In this document: in pieces, positions 7,543-17,036 of the stretch | How the letters are laid out: each line of letters begins with the position of its first letter | Numbering within the stretch: the first letter of the stretch is position 1 | DNA from: Oscillospiraceae bacterium | GTDB taxonomy: Bacteria > Bacillota > Clostridia > Oscillospirales > Oscillospiraceae | Reading direction: 5' to 3' | NCBI GenBank assembly: GCA_902775985.1 | Contig: CACYOR010000001.1 | Span: 1 to 64,000, forward strand | DNA: 64,000 nt | Made by a program: the position numbers and the translations under genes | Notes under the pieces: generated by a model | Database searches by the model: none | Told to the model about the DNA's origin: nothing | What the model saw: the letters and a program-made list of their open reading frames with translations, nothing else

Positions 7543-9721
7543 GATCACAACACTGAGCGAGGGATGGAAGTTTTTAAAAGCAGACGTCCCCGCGGAAACA
7601 GCTGTCAACTGGGCAGAACGCGGCGAGACAGTCAGCCTGCCACACACTTGGAACGCTGTGGACGGCCAGGATGGCGGAAACGATTATCACCGCGGTACCT
7701 GCTGGTACGTGCGCGAGCTGACCGCGGAGGAGACCGTCGGAGAGCGGCTGTTTCTGGAAGTAAACGGCGCGGCTCACACCTGTGAAGTCTGGCTCAACGG
7801 CGAACGTCTGGCCCGTCATGAGGGCGGCTACTCTACGTTCCGCGTGGAGCTGAGCGGAAAGCTGGCGGAGAAGAACACCCTTGCCGTTTCCGTCAGCAAC
7901 GAGGACAGCGACCATGTCTACCCCCAGAAGGCGGATTTCACCTTCTACGGCGGTTTGTACCGGGCGGTGAATCTGATCGCCGTGCCCGAGGAGCACTTTG
8001 AACTCTTGAAGGACGGCACCCCCGGCATTAAGGTGACCCCGGTGGTGGATCTGGAAAAGAAATGCGCCACGGTCACGGTGGAGACCTGGCATAACGGCAA
8101 ATCGGTCGAGATCACCGTAAACGGCGAGACCCGGACCGTGGAGCGCTGCGCCGAGTTTATCATCGAAAACGTTCATCTCTGGGACGGCGTGGACGATCCC
8201 TATCTCTATACCGCCACGGCAAAGCTAGCCTCTGAAGATGAGGTCAGCACTCGTTTCGGCTGCCGCGTCTTTGCCTGCGATCCGGAGAAGGGCTTTTTCC
8301 TCAACGGACGCAGCTATCCCCTCCGGGGTGTCAGCCGTCACCAGGACCGCAAGGGCAAGGGCAACGCGCTCTCTTACGAGGATCACAAGGCCGACATGGC
8401 CATCATCCGGGAGCTGGGCGCCAACACGCTGCGCCTGGCCCACTATCAGCACGCGCAGGAGTTCTATGATCTCTGTGACGAGAATGGCATCGTGGTCTGG
8501 GCGGAGATTCCCTATATCACCATGCACATGACAAACGGGCGGGAGAACACGCTCAGCCAGATGCGGGAACTGATCACCCAGTGCTATAACCACCCCTGCA
8601 TCGCGGTCTGGGGTCTCTCCAACGAGATCACGGCCGCCAGTGCGGTGAACGAAGAGCTGCTGGAGAACCACCGCGCCCTCAACGCCCTCTGCCATCGCAT
8701 GGACCCCACGCGCTTGACAACTATGGCCAACGTGTTTATGCTGGAGATCGAGAGCCCCATCCTGGCAATCCCCGACATCAACAGCTACAATCTCTACTTC
8801 GGCTGGTATTTGGGCGAACTGGAGCAGACGGACGAGTTCTTTGACGAGTATCACGCCAAGTACCCGGAGCGGGTGATCGGGTTTTCCGAATACGGCGCGG
8901 ACGCCAATCCCGCCTTCCACTCCTCTCACCCCGAAAAGGGCGACTATACCGAGGAGTACCAGGCGCTGTATCACGAGCACATGCTGCGCATGATCGAGGC
9001 GCGCCCGTATCTCTGGGCCACCCATGTGTGGAACCTCTTCGACTTTGCCGCCGACGGACGGGATGAGGGCGGCAAGCACGGCGAGAATCAGAAGGGCCTG
9101 GTCACCTTTGACCGCTCGCTCCGCAAGGACGCCTTTTATCTCTACAAAGCGGCCTGGAACAAGACAGAGCCCTTTGTCCATCTCTGCGGAAAGCGCTACG
9201 AAAACCGCTGCGAGGCGGAGACCGAGATCAAAGTCTATTCCAATCAGAATGAGGTTCGGCTCTATGTGGACGGAACGCTCTATGGCACCCAGAGCGGGAA
9301 AACCGTGTTCCGCTTCCGTGTGCCTCTGCTGGGCGAGCATTTGATCCGCGCCGAGGTAGGGGAGCGCAGCGACAGCATGTGCATCCGCCGGGTATCAGAG
9401 CCGGATGAGAGTTATATCTTCAACAAAGCAGCCAGCTCCGTCACCAACTGGTTTGACGCGGACGAGATCGACCCGAACTGCTTCTCCATTAACGACACCC
9501 TGGGGGAGATCCGCGCCAATGCGCAGGCGGGCGCGATGATCGACGCCATGATGGCCAAGGGCGCCTCCGAGCGCGGCGATGTAGCCAACGCGGTGAAGGA
9601 CAATCCCGCGCTGCAGCGCATGATGGGGCGCATGAAGCTCATCAGCCTACTCAAGCAGGGCGGCGCCGATGAAGAGAGCATCAAACAGCTCAACCGCATT
9701 TTACAGGGGATCCGTAAATGA
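7535..9721 (+). CDS. Glycoside hydrolase family 2 enzyme (beta-galactosidase/glucuronidase type)
   Basis: 728 residues from ATG 7535, which overlaps the end of the symporter gene by 8 bases. Domain order is a sugar-binding jelly roll (about 1-160; HTWNAVDGQDGGNDYHRG), an immunoglobulin-like domain (about 160-260), and a TIM barrel. The barrel has acid/base Glu364 in GLSNEI and nucleophile Glu452 in FSEYGAD. A further beta-domain is followed by an unusual ~90-residue helical tail (about 640-728, rich in Ala, Met and Lys) not expected in minimal GH2 enzymes. No signal peptide is visible, so action is cytoplasmic. Specificity (beta-galactoside, glucuronide or other) cannot be fixed by eye. It is translationally coupled to the next gene by ATGA. 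Confidence 0.92.
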   Translation: MRKITTLSEGWKFLKADVPAETAVNWAERGETVSLPHTWNAVDGQDGGNDYHRGTCWYVRELTAEETVGERLFLEVNGAAHTCEVWLNGERLARHEGGYSTFRVELSGKLAEKNTLAVSVSNEDSDHVYPQKADFTFYGGLYRAVNLIAVPEEHFELLKDGTPGIKVTPVVDLEKKCATVTVETWHNGKSVEITVNGETRTVERCAEFIIENVHLWDGVDDPYLYTATAKLASEDEVSTRFGCRVFACDPEKGFFLNGRSYPLRGVSRHQDRKGKGNALSYEDHKADMAIIRELGANTLRLAHYQHAQEFYDLCDENGIVVWAEIPYITMHMTNGRENTLSQMRELITQCYNHPCIAVWGLSNEITAASAVNEELLENHRALNALCHRMDPTRLTTMANVFMLEIESPILAIPDINSYNLYFGWYLGELEQTDEFFDEYHAKYPERVIGFSEYGADANPAFHSSHPEKGDYTEEYQALYHEHMLRMIEARPYLWATHVWNLFDFAADGRDEGGKHGENQKGLVTFDRSLRKDAFYLYKAAWNKTEPFVHLCGKRYENRCEAETEIKVYSNQNEVRLYVDGTLYGTQSGKTVFRFRVPLLGEHLIRAEVGERSDSMCIRRVSEPDESYIFNKAASSVTNWFDADEIDPNCFSINDTLGEIRANAQAGAMIDAMMAKGASERGDVANAVKDNPALQRMMGRMKLISLLKQGGADEESIKQLNRILQGIRK

Positions 9722-10563
9722 AAAAAGCTGTTCAACAAATCATGCTGGGTACTGTGACCGGAAGCGAGGCACAGGCCCGGGAAACATTACGCAGAATCAA
9801 GGCCGCCGGTTACGACGGCCTTGAGCTCAATCGCTTTATGATCCATCCCTCGTCCCTGATGGTCCGCATGATGACCCGCGCCGCGGGAATGCCCACCGGC
9901 AAGGGCGGCAAGCAGGACTGGCACGGACTGCTGCAGGAGAGCGGCCTTGACGTGATCAGCCTCCACGCCGATCTGGGAAGCCTGGAGCGGGAGGCGGAAG
10001 CCGTCGCCGAAGAGGCAAAGAGCTTCGGCACGGACAAGGTGGTCATCACCGGCATGTACCGTTTCGACTACTCCGACGAGGAGATCGTGCGGGACCTGGC
10101 AAAGAGACTCAACAGGGCGGGAGAAGCCCTCAAAGCGCAGGGAGTGGAACTGCTCTACCACAACCACAATGTGGAGCTTCTGCCGCTGAAATCCGGCCGC
10201 CGCGCCTATAATGTTTTGCTGGAGGAGACCGATCCCAACACTGTCAACTTCGAATTTGACAGCTATTGGTTCACCGATGGCGGCGCCGATGCCAAGCTCT
10301 GGATGAAAAAACTGGGTACACGTATGAAGCTCTGGCATGTCACCGATCGGGGCAGCCGCCAAAACGGCCCGGCCATGACGCCAATTTTGAAGGCGGACAG
10401 CATGGAGCTCGGCACCGGCAATATGGATCTGGACGGACTGCGGGAGATCGCCGTGGAAAACGGCATTGAGGCCGTGGTACTGGAGAGCCATAAAAACTGG
10501 ATCGACAAAGACCCGGTGAAGAGCCTGGAACTGAGCGCCAAATGGCTGAAGGCGAGGTTTTGA
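9718..10563 (+). CDS. Sugar phosphate isomerase/epimerase (xylose isomerase-like TIM barrel)
   Basis: 281 residues. The start overlaps the GH2 stop as ATGA. The fold signature is of the AP-endonuclease-2/xylose-isomerase-like barrel: MLGTVTGS at strand 1, GYDGLELNRF, VISLHADLG, LLYHNHNVEL with a metal-ligand Glu/His pair, VNFEFDSYW, KLWHVTDRG and AVVLESHKNW. These enzymes use a divalent metal to isomerise or epimerise free sugars or inositols. Position inside a glycosidase operon suggests it processes a liberated sugar. A second possibility is that it serves as the missing L-rhamnose isomerase (RhaI enzymes share this fold). Substrate is unassigned. Confidence 0.85.
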   Translation: MKKAVQQIMLGTVTGSEAQARETLRRIKAAGYDGLELNRFMIHPSSLMVRMMTRAAGMPTGKGGKQDWHGLLQESGLDVISLHADLGSLEREAEAVAEEAKSFGTDKVVITGMYRFDYSDEEIVRDLAKRLNRAGEALKAQGVELLYHNHNVELLPLKSGRRAYNVLLEETDPNTVNFEFDSYWFTDGGADAKLWMKKLGTRMKLWHVTDRGSRQNGPAMTPILKADSMELGTGNMDLDGLREIAVENGIEAVVLESHKNWIDKDPVKSLELSAKWLKARF

Positions 10564-10566
10564 TCT

Positions 10567-12825
10567 ATGATGCTGCAAAACAAAATGCCTGCCATTTGGA
10601 AGGCCAAATGGATCGACCCGGAATTGCCCCATGAACCAAAAGAGCGCCAGCCGGCCTCCGTGCTGCGCCGCCGCTTTACGGCAGACAACACGGAAAACGC
10701 CGTTTTGTACATCACCTGTCACGGCTTGTACGAAGCAAAGCTGAACGGACGGCGGGTGGGGGATTTCGTTCTGGCGCCCGGAACCGGGGAGTATCGGAAA
10801 CGCCTCACCGTCCAGGCCTATGATGTGTCCGCCCTGCTGCGGGCCGGGGAGAACGAAATTGTCGTCACCCTGGGCGACGGTTGGTATCGCGGCAACAACG
10901 GCATTGACGGCCTGAACTGCCTCTTCGGCAGCGATCTGGCCCTGCTGTGCCAGTTGGAGCTGGACGGAATGGCCCTTATGTGGAGCGATGAGAACTGGGA
11001 AGCCAGCCAGTGCGGCCCGATCCGCTGCAATGACATGGAATTGGGTGAGTGCTTTGACGCCCGGAGGGAAGAGATCCGGGATTGGCACGGCGTGATTCTC
11101 CGGGACTATGGTTTTGCCACTCTCGCCCCGACGGAGAGCGTGCCGATCGTGGAGCAGGAACGTTTCCCGGGAAAGCTCATCCGCACGCCAAACGGCGAGA
11201 CGGTGATCGATTTCGGCCAGAATCTGGCGGGCTATACGGAGATCCGCGTCACCGCAAAGGCCGGGCAGCGCATCACGCTCTGGCATGGCGAGACGCTGGA
11301 TGAAAACGGCATTTTTACACAGAAAAACTTTGACCCGGGCGATCGGAACAAGAACGGCGGCATCCCGCAAAAAATCGAATACATCTGCAAGGATGGCGTT
11401 AACGTCTATAAGCCCCATTTCTGCCTCTTCGGCTTCCGCTATGCGAAGGTTGAGACCATGGTCGATCTGTCAGAGGCGAGCTTTACCGCCATCGCCGTCT
11501 ATTCCCGCATGGAGCAGACCGGCTTCTTTACATGCGGAAATGCGGAGGTAAACCAGCTGTTTCATAACAGCCTCTGGAGCATGCGCTCCAATTTCTGCGA
11601 TATCCCCACGGATTGCCCCACCCGTGAGCGGGCGGGCTGGACCGGTGATGCGGGCGCCTTTGCCCCTACCGCCGTCTATCTGATGGACTGCTATCCGGTG
11701 CTGCGCAAATGGCTGGGTGAGTGCCGCCTGGCCCAGGGCGAGGACGGGCTTGTGCGTAACATCGCGCCCATCAACGACGCGGGGGGCATGATCTCCAATC
11801 TGCTGCAGGGCTCCGCCGGCTGGGGCGACGCCTGCGTGCTGGTCCCCTGGGCCTTGTATCAGGCCTACGGGAAAAAGGAAATCCTGGAAGAGAATTACGA
11901 CATGATGTGCCGCTGGCTTGGCTTTGTGGAGAAGCGGGCCCAAAAGACCCGGCCTCACAATCTGCTCAATCCCTATCACAAATATCTGGTGGACGAGGGC
12001 TTCCACTTCGGCGAGTGGTGCCAGCCTGATGTGGACAACACCGAAGCCATGAAGAAGACCATGATGTTCGGCTCACCCGAGGTGGCCACGGCCTATTACT
12101 ATCGCTCGGCCTCACTGCTCGCGCGCATTGCGGAGATCCTGGGCAAACCTGCGGACGCCCAGCGCTATGCCGATATCGCCGAAAACGCCAAAAAGGCCTA
12201 TCGCCACAGCTGCACGAAGAACGGGATGATCCGTTCGGAGCGGCAGTGCGAATACGTCCGCCCGATCGCTTTCGGCCTCTTGGACAGGGAGGAGATTTCC
12301 CAAGCGGCGGACGCGCTGAATGACCTTGTTGTTAAAAACCACTATCATCTGAACACGGGCTTTCTCTCCACACCCGATCTCTGCCGTGTATTGGCGGAAA
12401 ACGGCCATACCGACACGGCCTATGGGCTTCTTTTGCAGGAGGACTGCCCCGGATGGCTCTATGCGGTCAAGAAAGGGGCCACCACGATCTGGGAGACCTG
12501 GGACGGTATCCGAACCGACGGGACCGTGCACGACTCTCTGAACCACTATTCCTATGGCGCGATTTCCGGCTGGCTCTTTTCCGGCGTCTGCGGGATCAAG
12601 CTGGAGGCCGGAAAGCTGAGCATCCGCCCCTTCCCGGGAAAAGAGCTTGGCTATGCAAAGGCCGAGTGGCATTCCCCGGTCGGAACGATCAGGAGCGCCT
12701 GGGAGTACCGGGGAGATACAATCGTATTTGATTTCTCTGTGCCCGTTCCGGCGACGATCGAGTTGCCCAACGGCAAATGCTATGAGCTGAAGGAGGGAGA
12801 GCATCACGATGAAATACTTCTGTAA
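10567..12825 (+). CDS. Alpha-L-rhamnosidase, glycoside hydrolase family 78
   Basis: 752 residues. N-terminal beta-domains (about 1-300; LYITCHGLYEAKLNGRRVGD and the VIDFGQNLAGY motif typical of the rhamnosidase N domain) precede the (alpha/alpha)6 barrel. The barrel carries the GH78 catalytic landmark DCPTRERAGWTGDAGAF at about 350-365 and later TTIWETWDGI and SLNHYSYGAISGWLF, followed by a C-terminal beta sandwich. GH78 enzymes release L-rhamnose from flavonoids, saponins and pectin oligomers by inversion. No signal peptide is seen, so the enzyme is probably intracellular. It overlaps the GH43 gene by 17 bases. It is the functional link between this operon and the downstream rhamnose catabolic genes. 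Confidence 0.94.
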   Translation: MMLQNKMPAIWKAKWIDPELPHEPKERQPASVLRRRFTADNTENAVLYITCHGLYEAKLNGRRVGDFVLAPGTGEYRKRLTVQAYDVSALLRAGENEIVVTLGDGWYRGNNGIDGLNCLFGSDLALLCQLELDGMALMWSDENWEASQCGPIRCNDMELGECFDARREEIRDWHGVILRDYGFATLAPTESVPIVEQERFPGKLIRTPNGETVIDFGQNLAGYTEIRVTAKAGQRITLWHGETLDENGIFTQKNFDPGDRNKNGGIPQKIEYICKDGVNVYKPHFCLFGFRYAKVETMVDLSEASFTAIAVYSRMEQTGFFTCGNAEVNQLFHNSLWSMRSNFCDIPTDCPTRERAGWTGDAGAFAPTAVYLMDCYPVLRKWLGECRLAQGEDGLVRNIAPINDAGGMISNLLQGSAGWGDACVLVPWALYQAYGKKEILEENYDMMCRWLGFVEKRAQKTRPHNLLNPYHKYLVDEGFHFGEWCQPDVDNTEAMKKTMMFGSPEVATAYYYRSASLLARIAEILGKPADAQRYADIAENAKKAYRHSCTKNGMIRSERQCEYVRPIAFGLLDREEISQAADALNDLVVKNHYHLNTGFLSTPDLCRVLAENGHTDTAYGLLLQEDCPGWLYAVKKGATTIWETWDGIRTDGTVHDSLNHYSYGAISGWLFSGVCGIKLEAGKLSIRPFPGKELGYAKAEWHSPVGTIRSAWEYRGDTIVFDFSVPVPATIELPNGKCYELKEGEHHDEILL

Positions 12826-14611
12826 TCCGATCAACATCAATTACCGCTATCAGTTCAACGCCGATCCGCGCAGACACGGCCAGCTTCAGATCTGTCGGGA
12901 GGCGGCGGACCCGTCTATGATTTGCTTTAAGGGCCGTTACTACATTTTCGCCTCCATGACCCTGGGCGTCTGGGTCTCGGACGATCTGGTGAGTTGGGAG
13001 AACCACCGCCTGCCCGATACGCTGCCGCTCTACGATTACGCGCCCGACGTGCGCGTGCTGGGCGACTGGGTGTATTTCTGCGCCTCCAACCGGGAACAGA
13101 ACTGCGACCGCTGGCGGACAAAGGACATTCTGAACGGACCCTATGAGAAGATCGAGGGCAGCTTTCCCTTCTGGGACCCCAACCTCTTCGTGGATGACGA
13201 CGGACGGGTGTACTTCTACTGGGGCTGCTCCAACATCACGCCCATCTACGGTGTGGAGCTGGACCCGGAGACCATGCTCCCCAAAACCGAGCCCAAAGCT
13301 CTTGTGGAAGGGCATCCCTTTGACATCGGCTACGAGCGCTTCGGTGAAAACAACAGCCTCTTCCCGGCCACCGAGGAGGAAATCGACGCGAAATATCGCG
13401 CCTTCCATGAGGCGCGGGGCATCCCCGAGAGCATGGTACCCGAAGAGGTCAAACCGCTGATCCGGGGCATGTTCTCCAACAAGCCCTATATTGAGGGAGC
13501 CTGGATGGACAAGCACGAGGGAAAGTATTATCTCCAGTACGCCGCCCCCGGTACCCAGTTCAACACCTATTCCGACGGCGTCTATGTGGGCGAGAGCCCT
13601 CTTGGGCCTTTCACGCTTGCGGAGAACAACCCCTACTCCTATAAGCCCGGCGGCTTCCTGCCCGGCGCGGGCCACGGTTCCACCATGGAGGATAAGCAGG
13701 GCAATTTCTGGCACACAGCAACCATGCGCATTAGTGTCAATCACGACTTTGAGCGCCGCGTGGGTCTCTGGCCTGCGGGCTTCGACGCTGACGGCGAGCT
13801 CTTCTGCAACCAGCGCTACGGCGATTGGCCCATGGCCGTCTCCGGCGAAAAAGACGATCCCTGGCGAAAGCCTGCCTGGATGCTGCTGAGCGTGGGCAAG
13901 ACAGTCAGCGCTTCGTCCTCCCTGCCGGAGCATCGGCCGGAGCGGGCGGTCGAGGAAAATGTGCAGACCTGGTGGCGCGCGGCGAGCAACAGCCGGGAGG
14001 AGTGGCTGCAGCTGGATTTGGGCAAGGTCTATCGGATCCACGCCGTACAGCTGAACTTTGCTGACGATAAGCTGGACATCGCCTGTCCCGGTGAAATCCG
14101 GCCCGGTTCCCAGGCCCGCTATATTGAGGAGGCCGAGCTCGTCACACAGTGGAAGCTGGAGGGTTCCTATGACGGTGAAAACTGGTTTGTCATTGAGGAT
14201 AAATCCGAGGCGAAAAGTGACCTCAACCACGATTTGATCCTGCGTGAGGAGGGCTTTGATGCCCGCTATCTGCGCCTGAGCAATATGGCGGTTCCCTATG
14301 GACAGAATCCCTGTGTCTCCGGGCTGCGTGTGTTCGGTCTGGGTGAGGGAGACAAGCCGGCGCAGGCCCGCTTCTATGCCGAGCGCATTGAGGATCTGGA
14401 CATGCTGGTGTCCGTTGCAGACCAGGAGGACGCACTGGGCTGGAATATCCTGTTCGGCAGCAGTCCGGAGAAGCTCTATCACAGCTATATGGTTTTTGCG
14501 CCCGGGCCGAGACGGATCGGCGCACTCATCAAAGGCCGGGACTACTATGTCCGGGTGGATGCCTTCAACGAGAGCGGCATTACCGAGGGCGTTTGCGCAA
14601 AATTGAACTGA
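12809..14611 (+). CDS. GH43-type glycosidase with discoidin-like domain
   Basis: 600 residues with a GGAGGGAGAG Shine-Dalgarno inside the rhamnosidase gene. The five-blade propeller (about 1-340) shows the GH43 triad: Asp34 in EAADPSM as general base, Asp123 in FWDPNLF, and Glu229 in YIEGAWM as general acid. Residues about 360-510 resemble an F5/8 type C (discoidin) module (VSASSSLPEHRPERA, WLQLDLGKVYRIHAVQLNF), and the last ~80 residues resemble a fibronectin-III-like fold. GH43 enzymes act on arabinosides, xylosides or galactans. An intracellular enzyme with a discoidin-like domain is uncommon; the module may bind substrate or stabilise oligomers. Confidence 0.88.
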   Translation: MKYFCNPININYRYQFNADPRRHGQLQICREAADPSMICFKGRYYIFASMTLGVWVSDDLVSWENHRLPDTLPLYDYAPDVRVLGDWVYFCASNREQNCDRWRTKDILNGPYEKIEGSFPFWDPNLFVDDDGRVYFYWGCSNITPIYGVELDPETMLPKTEPKALVEGHPFDIGYERFGENNSLFPATEEEIDAKYRAFHEARGIPESMVPEEVKPLIRGMFSNKPYIEGAWMDKHEGKYYLQYAAPGTQFNTYSDGVYVGESPLGPFTLAENNPYSYKPGGFLPGAGHGSTMEDKQGNFWHTATMRISVNHDFERRVGLWPAGFDADGELFCNQRYGDWPMAVSGEKDDPWRKPAWMLLSVGKTVSASSSLPEHRPERAVEENVQTWWRAASNSREEWLQLDLGKVYRIHAVQLNFADDKLDIACPGEIRPGSQARYIEEAELVTQWKLEGSYDGENWFVIEDKSEAKSDLNHDLILREEGFDARYLRLSNMAVPYGQNPCVSGLRVFGLGEGDKPAQARFYAERIEDLDMLVSVADQEDALGWNILFGSSPEKLYHSYMVFAPGPRRIGALIKGRDYYVRVDAFNESGITEGVCAKLN

Positions 14612-14623
14612 GGAGGGGACAAC

Positions 14624-15907
14624 ATGGCATTTCCGAACGGCTTTTTCATCGGCGCGGCTACTGCGGCCCATCAGGTGGAGGGCCATAACATCCACAGCGA
14701 TTACTGGGCTCAGGAGCTGCTGCCCCACAGCAGCTTTACCGAACCCAGCGGCGAGGCCTGCGATCACTATCACCGCTATGAGGAAGATATCAAGCTCCTG
14801 GCCGAGGCCGGGCTGAATGCCTATCGCTTCTCCATCGAGTGGGCGCGTATCGAGCCGGAAGAGGGCAAGTTTGACGAGAACGAGATCGAGCACTATCGCA
14901 AGGTGATCGCCTGCTGCAGGCGGAATCATGTGGAGCCGATCGTGACGCTGATGCACTTTACCAGCCCGGTCTGGCTGATCCGCAAGGGCGGTTGGGAGGC
15001 CGAGAGCACCATCGAGGATTTCCGGCGTTACGCGGCCTATGTGACCGAAAAGCTGGGAGGGGAACTGAAGTATATCTGCACCATCAACGAGGCCAACATG
15101 GGCTTGCAGTTGGCGGCCATTTCCCGTCGTTTTACCCTGATGGCCCAGCAGGCGGCAGCCAAGGCCAAAAGTGCCGAGGGCAGCGTGCAGGTGGGCATGA
15201 ACTTTGAAAAGATGATGGAGAACATGAAGTACGCCGCCGCGGAGAACGCCGAAGTCTTCGGTACGCCGCAGCCGCAGATCTTTGTCTCCTCCCGTACGCC
15301 GGAGGGTGATGCGCTGGTCTTCCGTGCCCATCAGGCGGCCAAGGCGGCAATCAAGGCGCTGTACCCGAACATCCAGGTGGGCATCACCCTCTCTATGCAT
15401 GACTGCCAGGCTCTGCCCGGAGGTGAAAGCTTTGCGGAGGCGGCCTGGGACGAGGAGTTTCGGCACTATCTGCCCTTCATTCAGGACGATGATTTTCTCG
15501 GTGTGCAGAACTATACCCGCACCCAGTACGGCCCGGCGGGACAGCTGCCCTGCCCGGAGGGCGCGGAGCTGACCCAGATGGACTATGAGTTCTACCCGGA
15601 GGCGCTGGAGAACGTTCTCCGCAAGGTACATGAGGACTTCAAGGGTGATCTGATCGTGACGGAAAACGGCGTGGCCGTATCCGACGACAGCCGCCGTGTG
15701 GAGTTTATCCGCCGGGCGCTGGCCGGTGTGGAGCGCTGCCTGGCCGACGGCATCCCGGTAAAAGGCTACTGCCATTGGAGCCTGATGGACAATTTCGAGT
15801 GGCAGAAGGGCTTTGGCATGACCTTCGGCCTGATCGCCGTGGATCGTGGAACCCAGAAGCGTACGCCAAAGGAGAGCTTGGCTTTTCTGGGCTCTTATGC
15901 GCAATAA
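14624..15907 (+). CDS. Glycoside hydrolase family 1 beta-glucosidase-like enzyme
   Basis: 427 residues with GAGGAGGGG before ATG 14624. GH1 signatures are the opening FPNGFFIGAATAAHQVEG, acid/base Glu156 in CTINEANM, and nucleophile Glu347 in IVTENGVA, with the closing HWSLMDNFEW. The acid/base and nucleophile motifs are intact, so it should be an active retaining beta-glycosidase (glucoside or galactoside). At 427 residues it is slightly shorter than many GH1 enzymes (440-480). It ends the six-gene operon; a terminator follows 13 bases later. Its likely job is to remove beta-linked glucose from an imported aglycone or oligosaccharide after the rhamnosidase acts. Confidence 0.93.
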   Translation: MAFPNGFFIGAATAAHQVEGHNIHSDYWAQELLPHSSFTEPSGEACDHYHRYEEDIKLLAEAGLNAYRFSIEWARIEPEEGKFDENEIEHYRKVIACCRRNHVEPIVTLMHFTSPVWLIRKGGWEAESTIEDFRRYAAYVTEKLGGELKYICTINEANMGLQLAAISRRFTLMAQQAAAKAKSAEGSVQVGMNFEKMMENMKYAAAENAEVFGTPQPQIFVSSRTPEGDALVFRAHQAAKAAIKALYPNIQVGITLSMHDCQALPGGESFAEAAWDEEFRHYLPFIQDDDFLGVQNYTRTQYGPAGQLPCPEGAELTQMDYEFYPEALENVLRKVHEDFKGDLIVTENGVAVSDDSRRVEFIRRALAGVERCLADGIPVKGYCHWSLMDNFEWQKGFGMTFGLIAVDRGTQKRTPKESLAFLGSYAQ

Positions 15908-15920
15908 GATACCGGCAGAC

Positions 15921-15950
15921 AGGGGAGGGCATTTGCCCTCCTCTTTTTCC
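15921..15950 (+). terminator. Terminator of the glycosidase operon
   Basis: An 8-bp stem (15924-15931 with 15934-15941) is followed by CTCTTTTTCC. It separates the glycosidase operon from the AraC/rhamnose genes. Confidence 0.85.
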
Positions 15951-15957
15951 TTTGAAC

Positions 15958-15986
15958 TTGTGAAACAGCGCTCTTTCTGATACAAT
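15958..15986 (+). promoter_or_regulatory. Promoter of the second AraC-family gene
   Basis: TTGTGA (15958-15963), a 17-base spacer and TACAAT (15981-15986). Transcription would start near 15993, only a few bases before the first in-frame ATG (15995). The mRNA may be nearly leaderless, or translation may begin at ATG 16001 or GTG 16007. Confidence 0.6.
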
Positions 15987-15994
15987 GGATCAGG

Positions 15995-16972
15995 ATGGTG
16001 ATGCGAGTGAACGCGGGAATTTTACAAAAGCTCTCGGCGATTTCTCAGGAAGAACAGGAAATCCTGAATGGCCGCCGGGGCATTGACCGCAGCCTCTATA
16101 TGGACGGGAGTCGGGATGTGATCAGCGGGGAAAAGCTGCTGGCCAAGGGAAAGCTGATTGCGATCCGGCCGCACACCCGGTTTGTCGCGTTTCCCGAGCA
16201 TACCCACGATTATGTGGAGATCGTCTATATGTGTCAGGGCCATACAAGACATCAAATCAACGGCGAGGACGTTCTGCTGCAGGAGGGAGAACTCCTGCTG
16301 CTGGGTCAGAACGCCCGGCAGAGCATTGAGGCGGCCGGGGAGCGGGACATTGCGGTGAACTTCATCGTCCGTCCGGAGTTTTTCGCTGGCACACTGTCTT
16401 TCCTGGGGGACGAACAGACCCCGCTGCGCAGCTTTATTCTGGACTGTCTGGCCGGCGGCAGCGAGAGCGGTTATCTGCACTTCCGTGTGGCTGACGTGCT
16501 GCCGGTGCAGAATCTGGTGGAGAATCTGCTCTGGACGCTGATCTCCGAGACGCCGAATAAACGGGGTATCCATCAGATGACGATGGGACTGCTCTTTGCC
16601 CAACTGCTCAACTGCGCCGATCGCCTGACCTTCTCCAATTCCGAGGAGGAGACGGTACTGCGTGTGCTGAATTATCTGGAGGAACACTACCGGGACGGCA
16701 GCCTGACAGAGGTTGCCGCGGCACTCCACTACGATATCAGCACTCTCTCCAATCTGATCCGCCGGCGCACCGGAAAAACCTATACGGAGCTGCTGCAGGA
16801 GAGGCGCCTGAGTCAGGCGGCATGGCTGCTAAAAAACAGTGACAAGCGGGTAGAGGATATCTCCCACAGCGTGGGCTATGAGAACATCAGCTATTTTCAC
16901 CGCCTGTTCCTGGCACGTTTTAACTGCACCCCCAAGCATTACCGAGATAAAAATAAGGACAGTTTTTTGTAA
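15995..16972 (+). CDS. AraC-family regulator with cupin domain (RhaS/RhaR-like position)
   Basis: 325 residues from the first ATG; starts at 16001 or 16007 are possible because the promoter is so close. Residues about 40-130 form a cupin sensor (FPEHTHDYVEIVYMCQGHTR, then LLQEGELLLLGQNA), and the C-terminal ~100 residues carry two helix-turn-helix motifs (LTEVAAALHYDISTLSNLIR and VEDISHSVGYENISYFHRLF). It lies directly upstream of the rhamnulokinase gene and 3' of the glycosidase operon. It is therefore the best candidate for the rhamnose-responsive activator of both blocks, by analogy to RhaS/RhaR. The ligand is inferred from context only. Confidence 0.9.
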   Translation: MVMRVNAGILQKLSAISQEEQEILNGRRGIDRSLYMDGSRDVISGEKLLAKGKLIAIRPHTRFVAFPEHTHDYVEIVYMCQGHTRHQINGEDVLLQEGELLLLGQNARQSIEAAGERDIAVNFIVRPEFFAGTLSFLGDEQTPLRSFILDCLAGGSESGYLHFRVADVLPVQNLVENLLWTLISETPNKRGIHQMTMGLLFAQLLNCADRLTFSNSEEETVLRVLNYLEEHYRDGSLTEVAAALHYDISTLSNLIRRRTGKTYTELLQERRLSQAAWLLKNSDKRVEDISHSVGYENISYFHRLFLARFNCTPKHYRDKNKDSFL

Positions 16973-16982
16973 ACTGCCGACC

Positions 16983-17022
16983 TTATCAAACTGCCTCCCG
17001 TCCTGTATAGTAAAAACAGGAC
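16983..17022 (+). promoter_or_regulatory. Promoter and candidate operator of the rhamnose operon
   Basis: TTATCA (16983-16988), a 17-base spacer and TATAGT (17006-17011). The inverted repeat GTCCTGT...ACAGGAC (17000-17006 and 17016-17022) brackets the -10 box, a position suited to a regulator. Confidence 0.5.
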
Positions 17023-17036
17023 AGGAGGTATTTTCT

